Shown: positions 23,917 through 32,556 of the stretch, one piece after another | Position numbering within the stretch: the first letter of the stretch is position 1 | Layout of the letters: each line of letters starts with the position of its first letter | Assembly (NCBI RefSeq): GCF_001639745.1 | Contig: NZ_LTAX01000006.1 | Location: forward strand, 62,001-126,000 | DNA: 64,000 nt | From: Marinomonas gallaica | Lineage (GTDB): Bacteria; Pseudomonadota; Gammaproteobacteria; Pseudomonadales; Marinomonadaceae | Direction of reading: 5' to 3' | Position numbers and translations under genes: made by a program | The notes under the pieces: model-generated | What the model was told of the DNA's origin: nothing | Databases searched by the model: none | The model's input: only the letters and a program-made list of their open reading frames with translations

Positions 23917-26124
23917 ATGGATAACTTAAGTCAGTTTAATGATGCCTTTTTTGAAGAGGCACAAGAGCACTTAGAAACAATGGAAACATTGTTGCTGGAT
24001 TATGATGTGGTTGCTCCAGATATTGAGGAGCTTAACAGTGTATTCCGTGCCGCTCATTCTATAAAAGGCGGCAGTGCAATTTTTGGCTTTACCGCCATGA
24101 CAGGGTTAACTCATGTCATGGAGAATATGTTGGATCTAGCTCGAAATGAAGAGCTGGAATTAACAAATGAACTGATTACAGTCTTACTCGAAACGGTAGA
24201 TGTACTTAAAGATATTCTCAACAACTACCGTAATGATGAAGAGATAGATTGGGATACGGTAGAAGTTAGCAAACAGCGTTTAGAGAATGAACTGGCCAAC
24301 GTAGCGAATGATTTACCGGTCGGTAACGCCACTGAAGCACCTTCGAATGATGGCTCGAACTCTGAGACAGAAGCGGAAGAAGGTTTTGGCTTTTTCGAAG
24401 ACACTGTTACAGAGCCAGATGAAGATCAAGGTTTTGGCTTTTTTGATGATGAACCCTTAACTCAGCTGAGTTCAACTGAGGGCGAAGAAGACGGTTTTGG
24501 CTTCTTTGATGAGAATATCTCGTCAGAATCAGAGGACGATCAAGGTTTTAGTTTTTTTGATGAAGATACAGAATCTGAAGTAAGTCAGAGCGATGAAGAA
24601 ATAGAAGGTTTTGGTTTTTTTGAACAAGATGATGATGCGCTTAATGTAGACATGACTACAGACGAAGCGGATCAACCTTTACGTAATGACTCGGCAGAAT
24701 CTAAGAATACTCAGTCATCAGATGAAGGCTACGGTTTCTTTGATGAGAAGATGAAAGCCCGTCAAGCGCAAGACAAAGTTGATGACGCCAATGGCTATGG
24801 GATTTATTCCAACGGTGATGGCAACGCGCAAGCGGCTAATTCTGTTCAGAAGCCTTCGAAGTTTGCAACAAAGTCTAAAACACCCACTAAAAATGCGCCT
24901 GAAGCGAAAAGCACAGAAGCCACCAGCATTCGAGTTGAAACCGTCAAAATTGATAAATTGGTGAATTTAGTAGGTGAATTGGTGATCACTCAATCAATGC
25001 TCAATCTTATTGGCCAAGACGTGCATGAAGCGATGGCTGAAAAAATGATGACGGCATTGGCTGAGTTAGAGCGCAATACTCGAGAAATCCAAGAAGCCGT
25101 CATGTCAGTTCGTATGTTGCCCATCTCCTTCGTATTTAACCGCTTCCCTCGCTTAGTGCGTGATTTGTCGGTCAAAATGGAGAAGCAGATTGAGCTTGTT
25201 ATTGAAGGTGCGAGCACTGAGATAGATAAGAACTTAGTTGAAAAAATCTCTGATCCACTGACTCACTTAATACGCAACAGTGTTGACCATGGTATAGAAA
25301 GTCCTGAGATTCGAGCCGCTAGTGGCAAGTCTGAAAAAGGCACTGTTAGGCTGTCTGCCGTTCAAAAAGGGGGAGAAATCGTTATCTCTATTTTGGATGA
25401 CGGGGCTGGCTTGAATCGAGAAAGAATCGTTGCCAAAGCGGAAGAGAAGGGGATTGATTTACCTGATCCGTTAACCGATGAAGCGGTTTGGCAACTTATT
25501 TTTGCTCCAGGCTTCTCTACAGCGGCTGAAGTCACGGATATCTCTGGCCGTGGTGTCGGCATGGATGTTGTGCGCAGAAACATTGAGTCTCTCGGCGGGC
25601 GTGTTGAAATCACTTCGTCGCAAGGAATAGGTACTGAGTTTGTAATCAGTTTGCCTCTTACACTGGCGATCTTAGATGGTATGTGTGTTCAAGCTGAAGA
25701 GCAGATCTTTGTCGTTCCATTGGTGAATATTGTCGAAAGCATTCAACCCATGAACGACCAGATACGAGTGATCAAAGGCAGCAAGATTTTATGGGCTCGT
25801 GAAGAGTATTGGCCCTTGGTTGATATTGGCAAACGGCTCGGCGGTCGAGCAGAAAGTATTAACTCACTCGATTTAACGCAAAGTATTGTGGTACTCGTTG
25901 AAACGGCTAAGAGCCGCTTCGGTTTGGTGGTTGACACACTTGTTGGTCAACAGCAAGTCGTTATAAAAAGCTTAGAACGCCATTATCGCCGTGTTGAAGG
26001 CGTCGCCGGCGCAACAATTATGGGAGATGGCGGTGTGGCGCTTATTCTTGATGTCGATTCTTTGACTCAATTTATCAGTTCAGATTCAGGAGGCGCATCA
26101 TATGCCGTCAGAGCAGCAGGGTAA
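23917..26124 (+). CDS. cheA: Chemotaxis histidine kinase CheA with repeated GFGFF motifs in the linker
   Basis: A 735-residue kinase that phosphorylates CheY and CheB under receptor control. Hpt/P1 domain at 1-105 with AAHSIKGGSAIFGF (phospho-His ~47). Residues ~130-330 form an acidic, low-complexity linker with six clear GFGFF(D/E)-type motifs at about residues 156, 172, 193, 210, 231 and 271 and a weaker GYGIYS at 293. The dimerisation helices start at IRVETVKIDKLVNLVGELV (~347). The ATPase has HLIRNSVDHGIE and GRGVGMDVVRRNI. The CheW-like regulatory domain is C-terminal. No recognisable P2 CheY-binding domain is present; the repeated motifs occupy its place. The 3' end overlaps cheW by 23 bases. 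Confidence 0.96.
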   Translation: MDNLSQFNDAFFEEAQEHLETMETLLLDYDVVAPDIEELNSVFRAAHSIKGGSAIFGFTAMTGLTHVMENMLDLARNEELELTNELITVLLETVDVLKDILNNYRNDEEIDWDTVEVSKQRLENELANVANDLPVGNATEAPSNDGSNSETEAEEGFGFFEDTVTEPDEDQGFGFFDDEPLTQLSSTEGEEDGFGFFDENISSESEDDQGFSFFDEDTESEVSQSDEEIEGFGFFEQDDDALNVDMTTDEADQPLRNDSAESKNTQSSDEGYGFFDEKMKARQAQDKVDDANGYGIYSNGDGNAQAANSVQKPSKFATKSKTPTKNAPEAKSTEATSIRVETVKIDKLVNLVGELVITQSMLNLIGQDVHEAMAEKMMTALAELERNTREIQEAVMSVRMLPISFVFNRFPRLVRDLSVKMEKQIELVIEGASTEIDKNLVEKISDPLTHLIRNSVDHGIESPEIRAASGKSEKGTVRLSAVQKGGEIVISILDDGAGLNRERIVAKAEEKGIDLPDPLTDEAVWQLIFAPGFSTAAEVTDISGRGVGMDVVRRNIESLGGRVEITSSQGIGTEFVISLPLTLAILDGMCVQAEEQIFVVPLVNIVESIQPMNDQIRVIKGSKILWAREEYWPLVDIGKRLGGRAESINSLDLTQSIVVLVETAKSRFGLVVDTLVGQQQVVIKSLERHYRRVEGVAGATIMGDGGVALILDVDSLTQFISSDSGGASYAVRAAG

Positions 26125-26584
26125 TGTTTCTTCTATGCCAACTCGTGAATTTTTAACCTTTGTCTTAGGTGATGAAACCTATGCTTTGGATATTATGACC
26201 GTCAAAGAAATTCGCGGTTATGAGACCACGACTAAAATTGCCAACGCGCCGAGCTTTATTAAAGGCGTTATTAATTTACGTGGTGACATTGTTCCAATTA
26301 TTGATTTACGTATTAAATTTGGCATCGGTGAAGCAACGTATAACGAGTGGACGATCGTCATTATGCTAAACATTCACGAGCGTATTGTCGGGATTGTGGT
26401 GGATGGTGTCTCCGATGTAATGAATTTAGAAGAAGACGACATCAGACCTGCACCAGAGTTTGGTGTGGCGTTTGACAGTCAGTATCTGCATGGGCTTGCC
26501 GCCTTGGAAGATCACATGGTGATTATTGTGGATATTGAGGCGCTTATCTCAAGTGATGAGTTAGGGATTTTTGAAACGGCCTAG
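26102..26584 (+). CDS. cheW: Chemotaxis coupling protein CheW
   Basis: A 160-residue CheW that bridges receptors and CheA. EFLTFVLGDETYALDIMTVKEI is the typical CheW entry (split: EFLTFVLGDETYALDI), followed by NAPSFIKGVINLRGDIVPII and VVDGVSDVMNL. A strong AGGAGG (26088-26093) 8 bases before the ATG at 26102 supports this start even though it lies inside cheA. The terminal part is standard. A 94-bp gap separates it from the next MCP gene. Confidence 0.96.
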   Translation: MPSEQQGNVSSMPTREFLTFVLGDETYALDIMTVKEIRGYETTTKIANAPSFIKGVINLRGDIVPIIDLRIKFGIGEATYNEWTIVIMLNIHERIVGIVVDGVSDVMNLEEDDIRPAPEFGVAFDSQYLHGLAALEDHMVIIVDIEALISSDELGIFETA

Positions 26585-26678
26585 TTAGGTAACAACTTTA
26601 CCACTTGGTGCTTTTTGCCTAAGGCAGATAAAGCTGCAACTTAGGTGACAACAAATATGGGTAGGAAGGCTGAATATT

Positions 26679-28571
26679 ATGTTTAAAGGCTTATTTGCAA
26701 AACCATTAGAAGAGGGGCAAGTCATTGCTTCTCAGGCAGAGTTGACCAATTTAAGAGGACAGCTTGAAGCGCTATCAAAATCACAAGCGGTTATTGAGTT
26801 TGATCTTAAAGGTAACATTCTTTTTGCTAACGATAACTTTTTGGATGCCTTAGGCTATTCCCTTGATGAAGTTGTGGGTAAGCATCATAGTCTTTTTGTT
26901 GATGACGCCTATCGACACAGTCATGAATACCGAGACTTTTGGACTAATTTAGGGCGTGGTGAATTTCAATCTGGTGAGTTTTGTCGTATCACCAAGCAAG
27001 GTAAACGTATCTGGATTGAAGCAAGTTATAACCCTATTCTTGATGCGGAGGGTAAACCGTTTAAAGTGGTTAAGTTCGCTTCCGACATTACGGAAAAGAA
27101 AAATGAGTCTGCAGATTTTGCTAGCCAACTTGAAGCCATTTCTAATGCGCAGGCGGTCATCTCTTTTGATCTTGATGGCAAAATATTGACGGCCAACAGT
27201 AACTTCCTATCCGCATTGGGTTACTCGCTTGATGAAGTAGTTGGCAAACATCACAGTATGTTTGTGGATACCGAGTATCGCCAATCTGAAGAATATCGAG
27301 ACTTTTGGCGTAAGTTAAACAATGGTGAACACTTTGTTGGCCGTTTTCCACGAGTGCGTAAAGATAACTATGTTATCTGGATTCAAGCGAACTACAGCCC
27401 TATTCGTGATGCATTAGGCAATATTTATAAAGTAGTGAAATACGCGACGGATATTACTGCTCAAGTTGAGGCTGAACAGCAGCTACAGTTGGCGGTAGAA
27501 GAAGTGAATGATGCCATTGAAGCCGCTGTTTCAAATGATCTTACCAAGCGCGTACCGCTTGATGGCAAGACCGGTTCTTTATTGGGATTGTGCCAAGGTG
27601 TGAACGGGCTACTGATGTCTATGACCGACATTATTGCTCAGATTAAGGATGCTTCTGATGCAGTCTACACTGGCGCGCGTGAAATCTCTAATGGCAACAC
27701 AGACTTGTCTCGTCGTACTGAGCAGCAAGCCGCCAATCTTGAAGAGACCGCTTCAAGTATGGAGCAAATAACCAGCACGGTACGTCAGAACTCCAATAAT
27801 GCTAAAGAAGCAACGGGGCTAGCAAGTAATGCCGAAACAGTTGCCATGGAAGGTGGCGAGTTAATTGATCAGGTTGTTGTGACGATGGCTTCTATTAATG
27901 AGTCGTCGCAAAAGATCTCCGATATCATCGGCATGATTGATGGCATCGCTTTCCAAACCAATATTTTGGCCTTGAACGCAGCTGTTGAGGCCGCTCGCGC
28001 TGGCGAGCAGGGGCGAGGTTTTGCTGTGGTGGCGTCAGAAGTTCGAACGCTAGCACAACGTTCCGCGAATGCAGCGAAAGACATTAAAGGTTTGATTTCG
28101 GAATCGGGTGCGAAAATTTCTACAGGTAATGAGCTGGTCAACAAATCTGGCGATACCATGAAAGAAATTGTGTCGGCGATTAAGAAAGTGAGCAACATCA
28201 TGTCAGAAATCTCTTCCGCCTCTGTTGAGCAGTCTTCGGGCCTTGATGAGATTGGTAAAGCGGTGTCTCAAATGGATGAAATGACTCAGCAAAATGCGGC
28301 GTTAGTAGAAGAAGCGGCGGCCGCATCGGAAAGTCTGTTGAGCCAAGCGGATCAACTAGCGTCTAACATGAGTCAATTTATTATTGATGACTCTGGCTCC
28401 GTACCTCAGCGTCGTTCGGCTTTGGCTTCACCTGCTAAGCGTGCTGAGATTGCCGCGCCAAGAAAGTCGATCCCTTCACCTAAGAAAACAGCACCGGCTA
28501 AAGCGCCCGTTAAAAGTAAACCATTGCCTAAGCCAACAGTAGAAGATGATGACGGCTGGGAAGAGTTTTAA
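26679..28571 (+). CDS. Soluble methyl-accepting chemotaxis protein with two PAS domains and CheR-docking tail (BdlA-like)
   Basis: A 630-residue receptor without membrane segments. Two similar PAS-PAC units (about 24-140 and 146-265) share the motif [14 protein letters not shown](L/M)FVD, so they arose by duplication. They could bind a flavin or haem, as in Aer and BdlA, but no cofactor residue is proven here. A HAMP-like linker follows, then the MCP helices with tip [20 protein letters not shown]. The protein ends GWEEF, a WxxF pentapeptide known to tether CheR and CheB to receptors; cheR is the next gene. AGGAAGG precedes the ATG. It probably senses an internal redox or energy signal. Confidence 0.92.
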   Translation: MFKGLFAKPLEEGQVIASQAELTNLRGQLEALSKSQAVIEFDLKGNILFANDNFLDALGYSLDEVVGKHHSLFVDDAYRHSHEYRDFWTNLGRGEFQSGEFCRITKQGKRIWIEASYNPILDAEGKPFKVVKFASDITEKKNESADFASQLEAISNAQAVISFDLDGKILTANSNFLSALGYSLDEVVGKHHSMFVDTEYRQSEEYRDFWRKLNNGEHFVGRFPRVRKDNYVIWIQANYSPIRDALGNIYKVVKYATDITAQVEAEQQLQLAVEEVNDAIEAAVSNDLTKRVPLDGKTGSLLGLCQGVNGLLMSMTDIIAQIKDASDAVYTGAREISNGNTDLSRRTEQQAANLEETASSMEQITSTVRQNSNNAKEATGLASNAETVAMEGGELIDQVVVTMASINESSQKISDIIGMIDGIAFQTNILALNAAVEAARAGEQGRGFAVVASEVRTLAQRSANAAKDIKGLISESGAKISTGNELVNKSGDTMKEIVSAIKKVSNIMSEISSASVEQSSGLDEIGKAVSQMDEMTQQNAALVEEAAAASESLLSQADQLASNMSQFIIDDSGSVPQRRSALASPAKRAEIAAPRKSIPSPKKTAPAKAPVKSKPLPKPTVEDDDGWEEF

Positions 28572-28751
28572 TTAATAGTTTGTTTGGAGGGCGGTATAAC
28601 AGCCCTCTAGGCAATCCTTCTAGACTGTGGTGTGTTTAGTGGTGCCGCATGTATGGAAGGCGCTTCAGCGGATGGCACTCGTTTTGTTCTAGCTTTGATG
28701 CTGTCAATTCATAAGGGCATTAACTTCCTATTCTTAGTAAAGGTTTTCTCT

Positions 28752-29549
28752 ATGGATCGCGAATTTGCTTACACCGATGCAGATTTTAAAAAAGTTCGCT
28801 CTGAGCTGCGTGCGTTTGCTGGTATTAACCTTGCCGACAGTAAAGTCTCTCTAGTTTACAGTCGTTTGGCCCCTAGAGTTCGTAAGTTAGGCTTAAATTC
28901 GGTTAAGCAGTATTTAAGCTACTTAGAAAGTCATCCTGCAGAGCAAGAGAGTTTTATTAATGCTCTTACGACGAATCTAACGTCTTTTTTTCGCGAGCCG
29001 CATCACTTCGAGCTATTGCATGAATTTATCCAATCAGGAGAGCAGTGCGAAAAGATTTGGTGCGCTGCGTCGAGCACAGGTGAAGAGCCGTATTCGATTG
29101 CGATGACGGTTGTGAAGTCGCTAGGTCGCTTTGATGCTCCGATAAAAATAGTGGCATCGGATATCGATAGTAGTGTTTTAAATAAAGCCAGCAATGGCGT
29201 TTATTCCATTGACAAAATAGAAGCGATTGCCAATAAGAAGAATTTTTTTCTGCGTGGTAAAGGCCCCAATACCGGTATGGCTCGTGTTGTCCCTGAGTTA
29301 CGAAATTTAATCGAATTTAAACAAGTAAACTTGTTGGATAGCAATTACCCTGTCAAATCAGGAATGGACGTTATTTTCTGTAGAAACGTTATGATTTATT
29401 TTGATAAAGAGACACAGGTACGGATTCTTGAGAAGCTGCTTGAGAAGCTGCGACCTGGCGGGTTGTATATTGCAGGTCATTCAGAAAACTTCAATCATTT
29501 GGGGCATTTGATGACACCGGTCGGTCGAACCGCATATAGAAAGGTGTGA
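28752..29549 (+). CDS. cheR: Chemotaxis protein methyltransferase CheR
   Basis: SAM-dependent enzyme that methylates receptor glutamates. About 265 residues from the ATG at 28752 (MDREFAYTDADFKKVRSELR), preceded by AAAGG about 9 bases upstream; the upstream extension to 28632 does not resemble CheR. The helical N-domain is followed by the catalytic domain with FFREPHHFELL, the SAM-binding IWCAASSTGEEPYSIAM, and VIFCRNVMIYFD. A small hairpin (28587-28607, arms GAGGGC and GCCCTC) lies in the gap after the MCP. CheD follows after 10 bases. Confidence 0.95.
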   Translation: MDREFAYTDADFKKVRSELRAFAGINLADSKVSLVYSRLAPRVRKLGLNSVKQYLSYLESHPAEQESFINALTTNLTSFFREPHHFELLHEFIQSGEQCEKIWCAASSTGEEPYSIAMTVVKSLGRFDAPIKIVASDIDSSVLNKASNGVYSIDKIEAIANKKNFFLRGKGPNTGMARVVPELRNLIEFKQVNLLDSNYPVKSGMDVIFCRNVMIYFDKETQVRILEKLLEKLRPGGLYIAGHSENFNHLGHLMTPVGRTAYRKV

Positions 29550-29559
29550 AGGAGGTTTT

Positions 29560-30171
29560 ATGGCGTTAAGAGATGCCGCGCAGGAGCACTTGGCAACAAA
29601 ACATTACTTTGATCGTCAGTTTGATATCGATGCGATGAAGGTTCTCCCTGGCGAATACTTCGCGACAGACAATGATATGATGATTACGACCTTATTGGGC
29701 TCATGTGTTGCCGTTTGTCTATATGACCCAATTTCTCGGGTGGGAGGCATGAACCATTTTCTATTGCCTGAAGGCGATCCAAACGACTTATTATCAGCCA
29801 CAGGCCGTTATGGAGTCTATGCCATGGAGATGCTGATTAACCATTTAGTGAAGATTGGTGGTCGAAGAGACCGGTTTAGAGCGAAAATCTTTGGTGGTGG
29901 CTCTGTTATTAAGGGCATGGTATACAGTAATGTAGGTCAGAATAATGCGGAGTTTATTCAAGGCTATTTGCAAAACGAAGGTATCCCAGTCGATGCTTCC
30001 GATCTTTTAGATATCTACCCAAGGCGCGTTAATTTCTTTCCCGTAACGGGAAAGGCGATGATGAGAAAGCTTAAAAATCATTACGATGATGAACTGATTG
30101 ATAACGAGCAGCGCTATCAAAAAGCAGTGGTTGAAAGTCAGGTTGACTCTGGCGATATCGATCTTTTCTAA
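29560..30171 (+). CDS. cheD: Receptor glutamine deamidase CheD with C-terminal SGDIDLF tail
   Basis: Deamidates receptor glutamines to make methylation sites. The 203-residue sequence has TLLGSCVAVCLYDP with the catalytic Cys and GGMNHFLLPEG with the catalytic His, plus KIFGGGSVIKGM. A C-terminal extension of roughly 25 residues ends SQVDSGDIDLF, matching the end of the MCP-like protein at 20400-21542. GGAGG (29551-29555) lies 4 bases before the ATG. It sits between cheR and cheB as expected for an adaptation module. Confidence 0.95.
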   Translation: MALRDAAQEHLATKHYFDRQFDIDAMKVLPGEYFATDNDMMITTLLGSCVAVCLYDPISRVGGMNHFLLPEGDPNDLLSATGRYGVYAMEMLINHLVKIGGRRDRFRAKIFGGGSVIKGMVYSNVGQNNAEFIQGYLQNEGIPVDASDLLDIYPRRVNFFPVTGKAMMRKLKNHYDDELIDNEQRYQKAVVESQVDSGDIDLF

Positions 30172-30184
30172 ATAAGGGATATCC

Positions 30185-31225
30185 ATGCAACATCTTCCAA
30201 TTCGAGTATTAGTGGTCGATGATTCGGATATTATTCGAAGACTGCTAACTGAAATATTAAATTCTGATCCTGGTATCGTGGTGGTGGGTGCGGCAGCAGA
30301 TGCGTTTGAGGCTAAAGCGCTCGTTAATAAATTGCAACCTGATGTGATCACTCTTGATGTGGAAATGCCTGAGGTGGACGGCATTCGCTTTTTAGAAGTG
30401 TTAATGAAAGTCAGGCCGACGCCTGTCATCATGATATCAACACTAACCCGCTCGAAAGCCGACATTACGTTGAGGGCGCTTGAACTGGGGGCGGTAGATT
30501 ACATAGCCAAGCCGATTGTCGATGATATTGCTGTGTTCCAGCGTTATTCTGGTACGGTCATTAATAAAGTTAAAATGGCTGCAAAAAGCCATGTTGGTCA
30601 TGCTACTAAACCTCCCAAAGCACCTGCTCAATTAGCGTCTCGGACTAATCGAGTCATTGCCATTGGCGCATCGACAGGCGGAACTGAAGCCATTGCGCAT
30701 GTGCTACAACAATTGCCAGCGAGTCATTTTGCTGTGGTGATGACTCAGCATATGCCTGCAGGTTTTACGACTACCTATGCTGACCGTTTGACTCGCAATA
30801 CGGGTTTTACCGTTATCGAGGCTCAAGGTGGTGAGTTGGTCCGCCCTGGTTATGCTTATTTGGCGCCTGGAGGATACCACATGCGTGTGAAACGAAAAGG
30901 CAATGAACTTTATACAGAAGTGTTTGATGGAGAGAAAGTAAGTGGCCATAAACCCTCTGTTGATGTTCTTTTTGATTCCGTTGCTTCAGAAATAGGTAAG
31001 TTTGCCATGGCGACTTTATTGACTGGCATGGGAAAAGATGGCGCTCAAGGGCTTAAGAAGATACAAGACTCTGGAGGCTTCACGGTTGCCCAAGATGAAA
31101 GTACTTGTGTGGTATTTGGTATGCCACGTGCTGCCATTGAGCTTGGTGCTGCTGATGCGGTTGCGCCACTTGATAAGATTGGTGAGACATTAATCGAAAG
31201 CCTTGCACCTAAAAGTGAAAATTAG
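30185..31225 (+). CDS. cheB: Chemotaxis response regulator methylesterase CheB
   Basis: Receptor methylesterase/deamidase of 346 residues. Receiver domain (1-120) with VLVVDDSDIIRR and VITLDVEMPEVDG (phospho-Asp ~58). The C-terminal esterase has the Ser in AIGASTGGTEAI, the His in VVMTQHMPAGFT and the Asp in TGMGKDGAQGL, forming the catalytic triad. It ends the adaptation gene set, 13 bases after cheD. The next gene (zapE) begins 41 bases later and is probably not functionally linked. Confidence 0.96.
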   Translation: MQHLPIRVLVVDDSDIIRRLLTEILNSDPGIVVVGAAADAFEAKALVNKLQPDVITLDVEMPEVDGIRFLEVLMKVRPTPVIMISTLTRSKADITLRALELGAVDYIAKPIVDDIAVFQRYSGTVINKVKMAAKSHVGHATKPPKAPAQLASRTNRVIAIGASTGGTEAIAHVLQQLPASHFAVVMTQHMPAGFTTTYADRLTRNTGFTVIEAQGGELVRPGYAYLAPGGYHMRVKRKGNELYTEVFDGEKVSGHKPSVDVLFDSVASEIGKFAMATLLTGMGKDGAQGLKKIQDSGGFTVAQDESTCVVFGMPRAAIELGAADAVAPLDKIGETLIESLAPKSEN

Positions 31226-31266
31226 ACGGCGCAAATGTCGCTCTCTCCGCACAAAAGAATCTATGC

Positions 31267-32403
31267 ATGAATGATCAGCCCTTTACTCCCCCCAGCGGTT
31301 TGTATCACGAACTTGTTGAGCAAGCTAAAATCTCAGATGACCCTTCTCAAGCAGACGCCTTAAATGCTCTCGATCAATTGTGGAATCAGTTAACCGGTCA
31401 AGCAGACATTTCTGATGGACATTTAGGCGTGTACCTATGGGGAAATGTCGGTCGTGGTAAAACGATGTTGATGAACCTGTTTTTTCAGTCTTTGCCAACA
31501 GGTATGGCAAAGCGCCAACATTTCCATCATTTTATGACCGCGTTACATCGAGAGCTTAATACGACTTTTGGGGTTTCCAACCCGCTTGATCAAATTGCTG
31601 CTCGCATGGCGAAAGAAGTAAAAGTTATCTGTTTTGATGAGTTCTTTGTCTCAGATATTGCCGATGCCATGTTGCTGGGGAACTTTATACAAGCCCTATT
31701 CAAAGAGGGGTGCAGTCTCGTGGCGACGTCTAATATAGCGGTAGGTGACTTGTTTCAAAACCAACTGCAAAAAGACCGCTTTGCGCCAGCCATTGAAACT
31801 CTTGAACGACATCTACATAGCTTTCATTTGACAGGAAATGTTGACCATCGGTTTAGGCTTCCTATTGATCAGGCAATTTATTTCACTGATAAGGAACGCT
31901 TTAATCTATTGATGGCTGATCTATTTTTGATGTCGGAACAGCAAGGAAGTGAAATAACGATTAATTATCGTAAAATGCCAGTGTTGGCTGAAAATACATG
32001 CGCTCTATGGTGTGATTTTAAAGATTTATGCGAGAGTCCGCGTTCAGCGCATGACTACATTGCTTTAGCTCAAAAGTATGACCGTATCGCTGTATCCGGC
32101 ATTCCAGAGCTCAGCAGTACTCCTTATGAGCATATTAAAGCCAGAGGGACAGAAGATGGTGCAATGGGATCTGGCTTTACAGGTGAGCGAGAAGTAGTCC
32201 ATGGCTTAAACGATGATGCAGTGAGACGGTTTATCAGCTTAATTGATGAGTGTTACGACCAGCGTATTAACATGGTGTTTCAAGCCGACGTTCCGTTAGA
32301 TAAGCTGTATACCAATGGCATCTTGTTATTTGAATTTCAGCGTACATTTAGCCGAATGATGGAGATGCAGACTAAAGGTTATTTAGATATAGAAACCTGC
32401 TAA
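31267..32403 (+). CDS. zapE: Cell division ATPase ZapE (AFG1-like)
   Basis: AAA+-type ATPase of the AFG1/LACE1 family; E. coli ZapE acts on FtsZ rings during division under stress. The 378-residue sequence has Walker A LWGNVGRGKTMLMNLFF (~residue 57), the family motif HFHHFMTALHREL, and Walker B VKVICFDEFFVSDIADAM. Length is normal. It is oriented like the che genes but 41 bases downstream. Confidence 0.93.
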   Translation: MNDQPFTPPSGLYHELVEQAKISDDPSQADALNALDQLWNQLTGQADISDGHLGVYLWGNVGRGKTMLMNLFFQSLPTGMAKRQHFHHFMTALHRELNTTFGVSNPLDQIAARMAKEVKVICFDEFFVSDIADAMLLGNFIQALFKEGCSLVATSNIAVGDLFQNQLQKDRFAPAIETLERHLHSFHLTGNVDHRFRLPIDQAIYFTDKERFNLLMADLFLMSEQQGSEITINYRKMPVLAENTCALWCDFKDLCESPRSAHDYIALAQKYDRIAVSGIPELSSTPYEHIKARGTEDGAMGSGFTGEREVVHGLNDDAVRRFISLIDECYDQRINMVFQADVPLDKLYTNGILLFEFQRTFSRMMEMQTKGYLDIETC

Positions 32404-32556
32404 TACAGCAGCGATTGAAAGTATTATCTGACGAGCTGTTCTCATACCTTATTTCAGTAGAAAAACGATTTCCTAGTCAGTATATTGAGCTTTATCAACC
32501 CAGAGCAGTTTTTGTTCTATAAAATTTAGTTATGAAAATAATGTGGCGGATGCTAG

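Noticed and set aside
28632-28751. N-terminal extension of cheR
   Set aside because: The 40 extra residues do not resemble CheR, and the ATG at 28752 begins the known domain.
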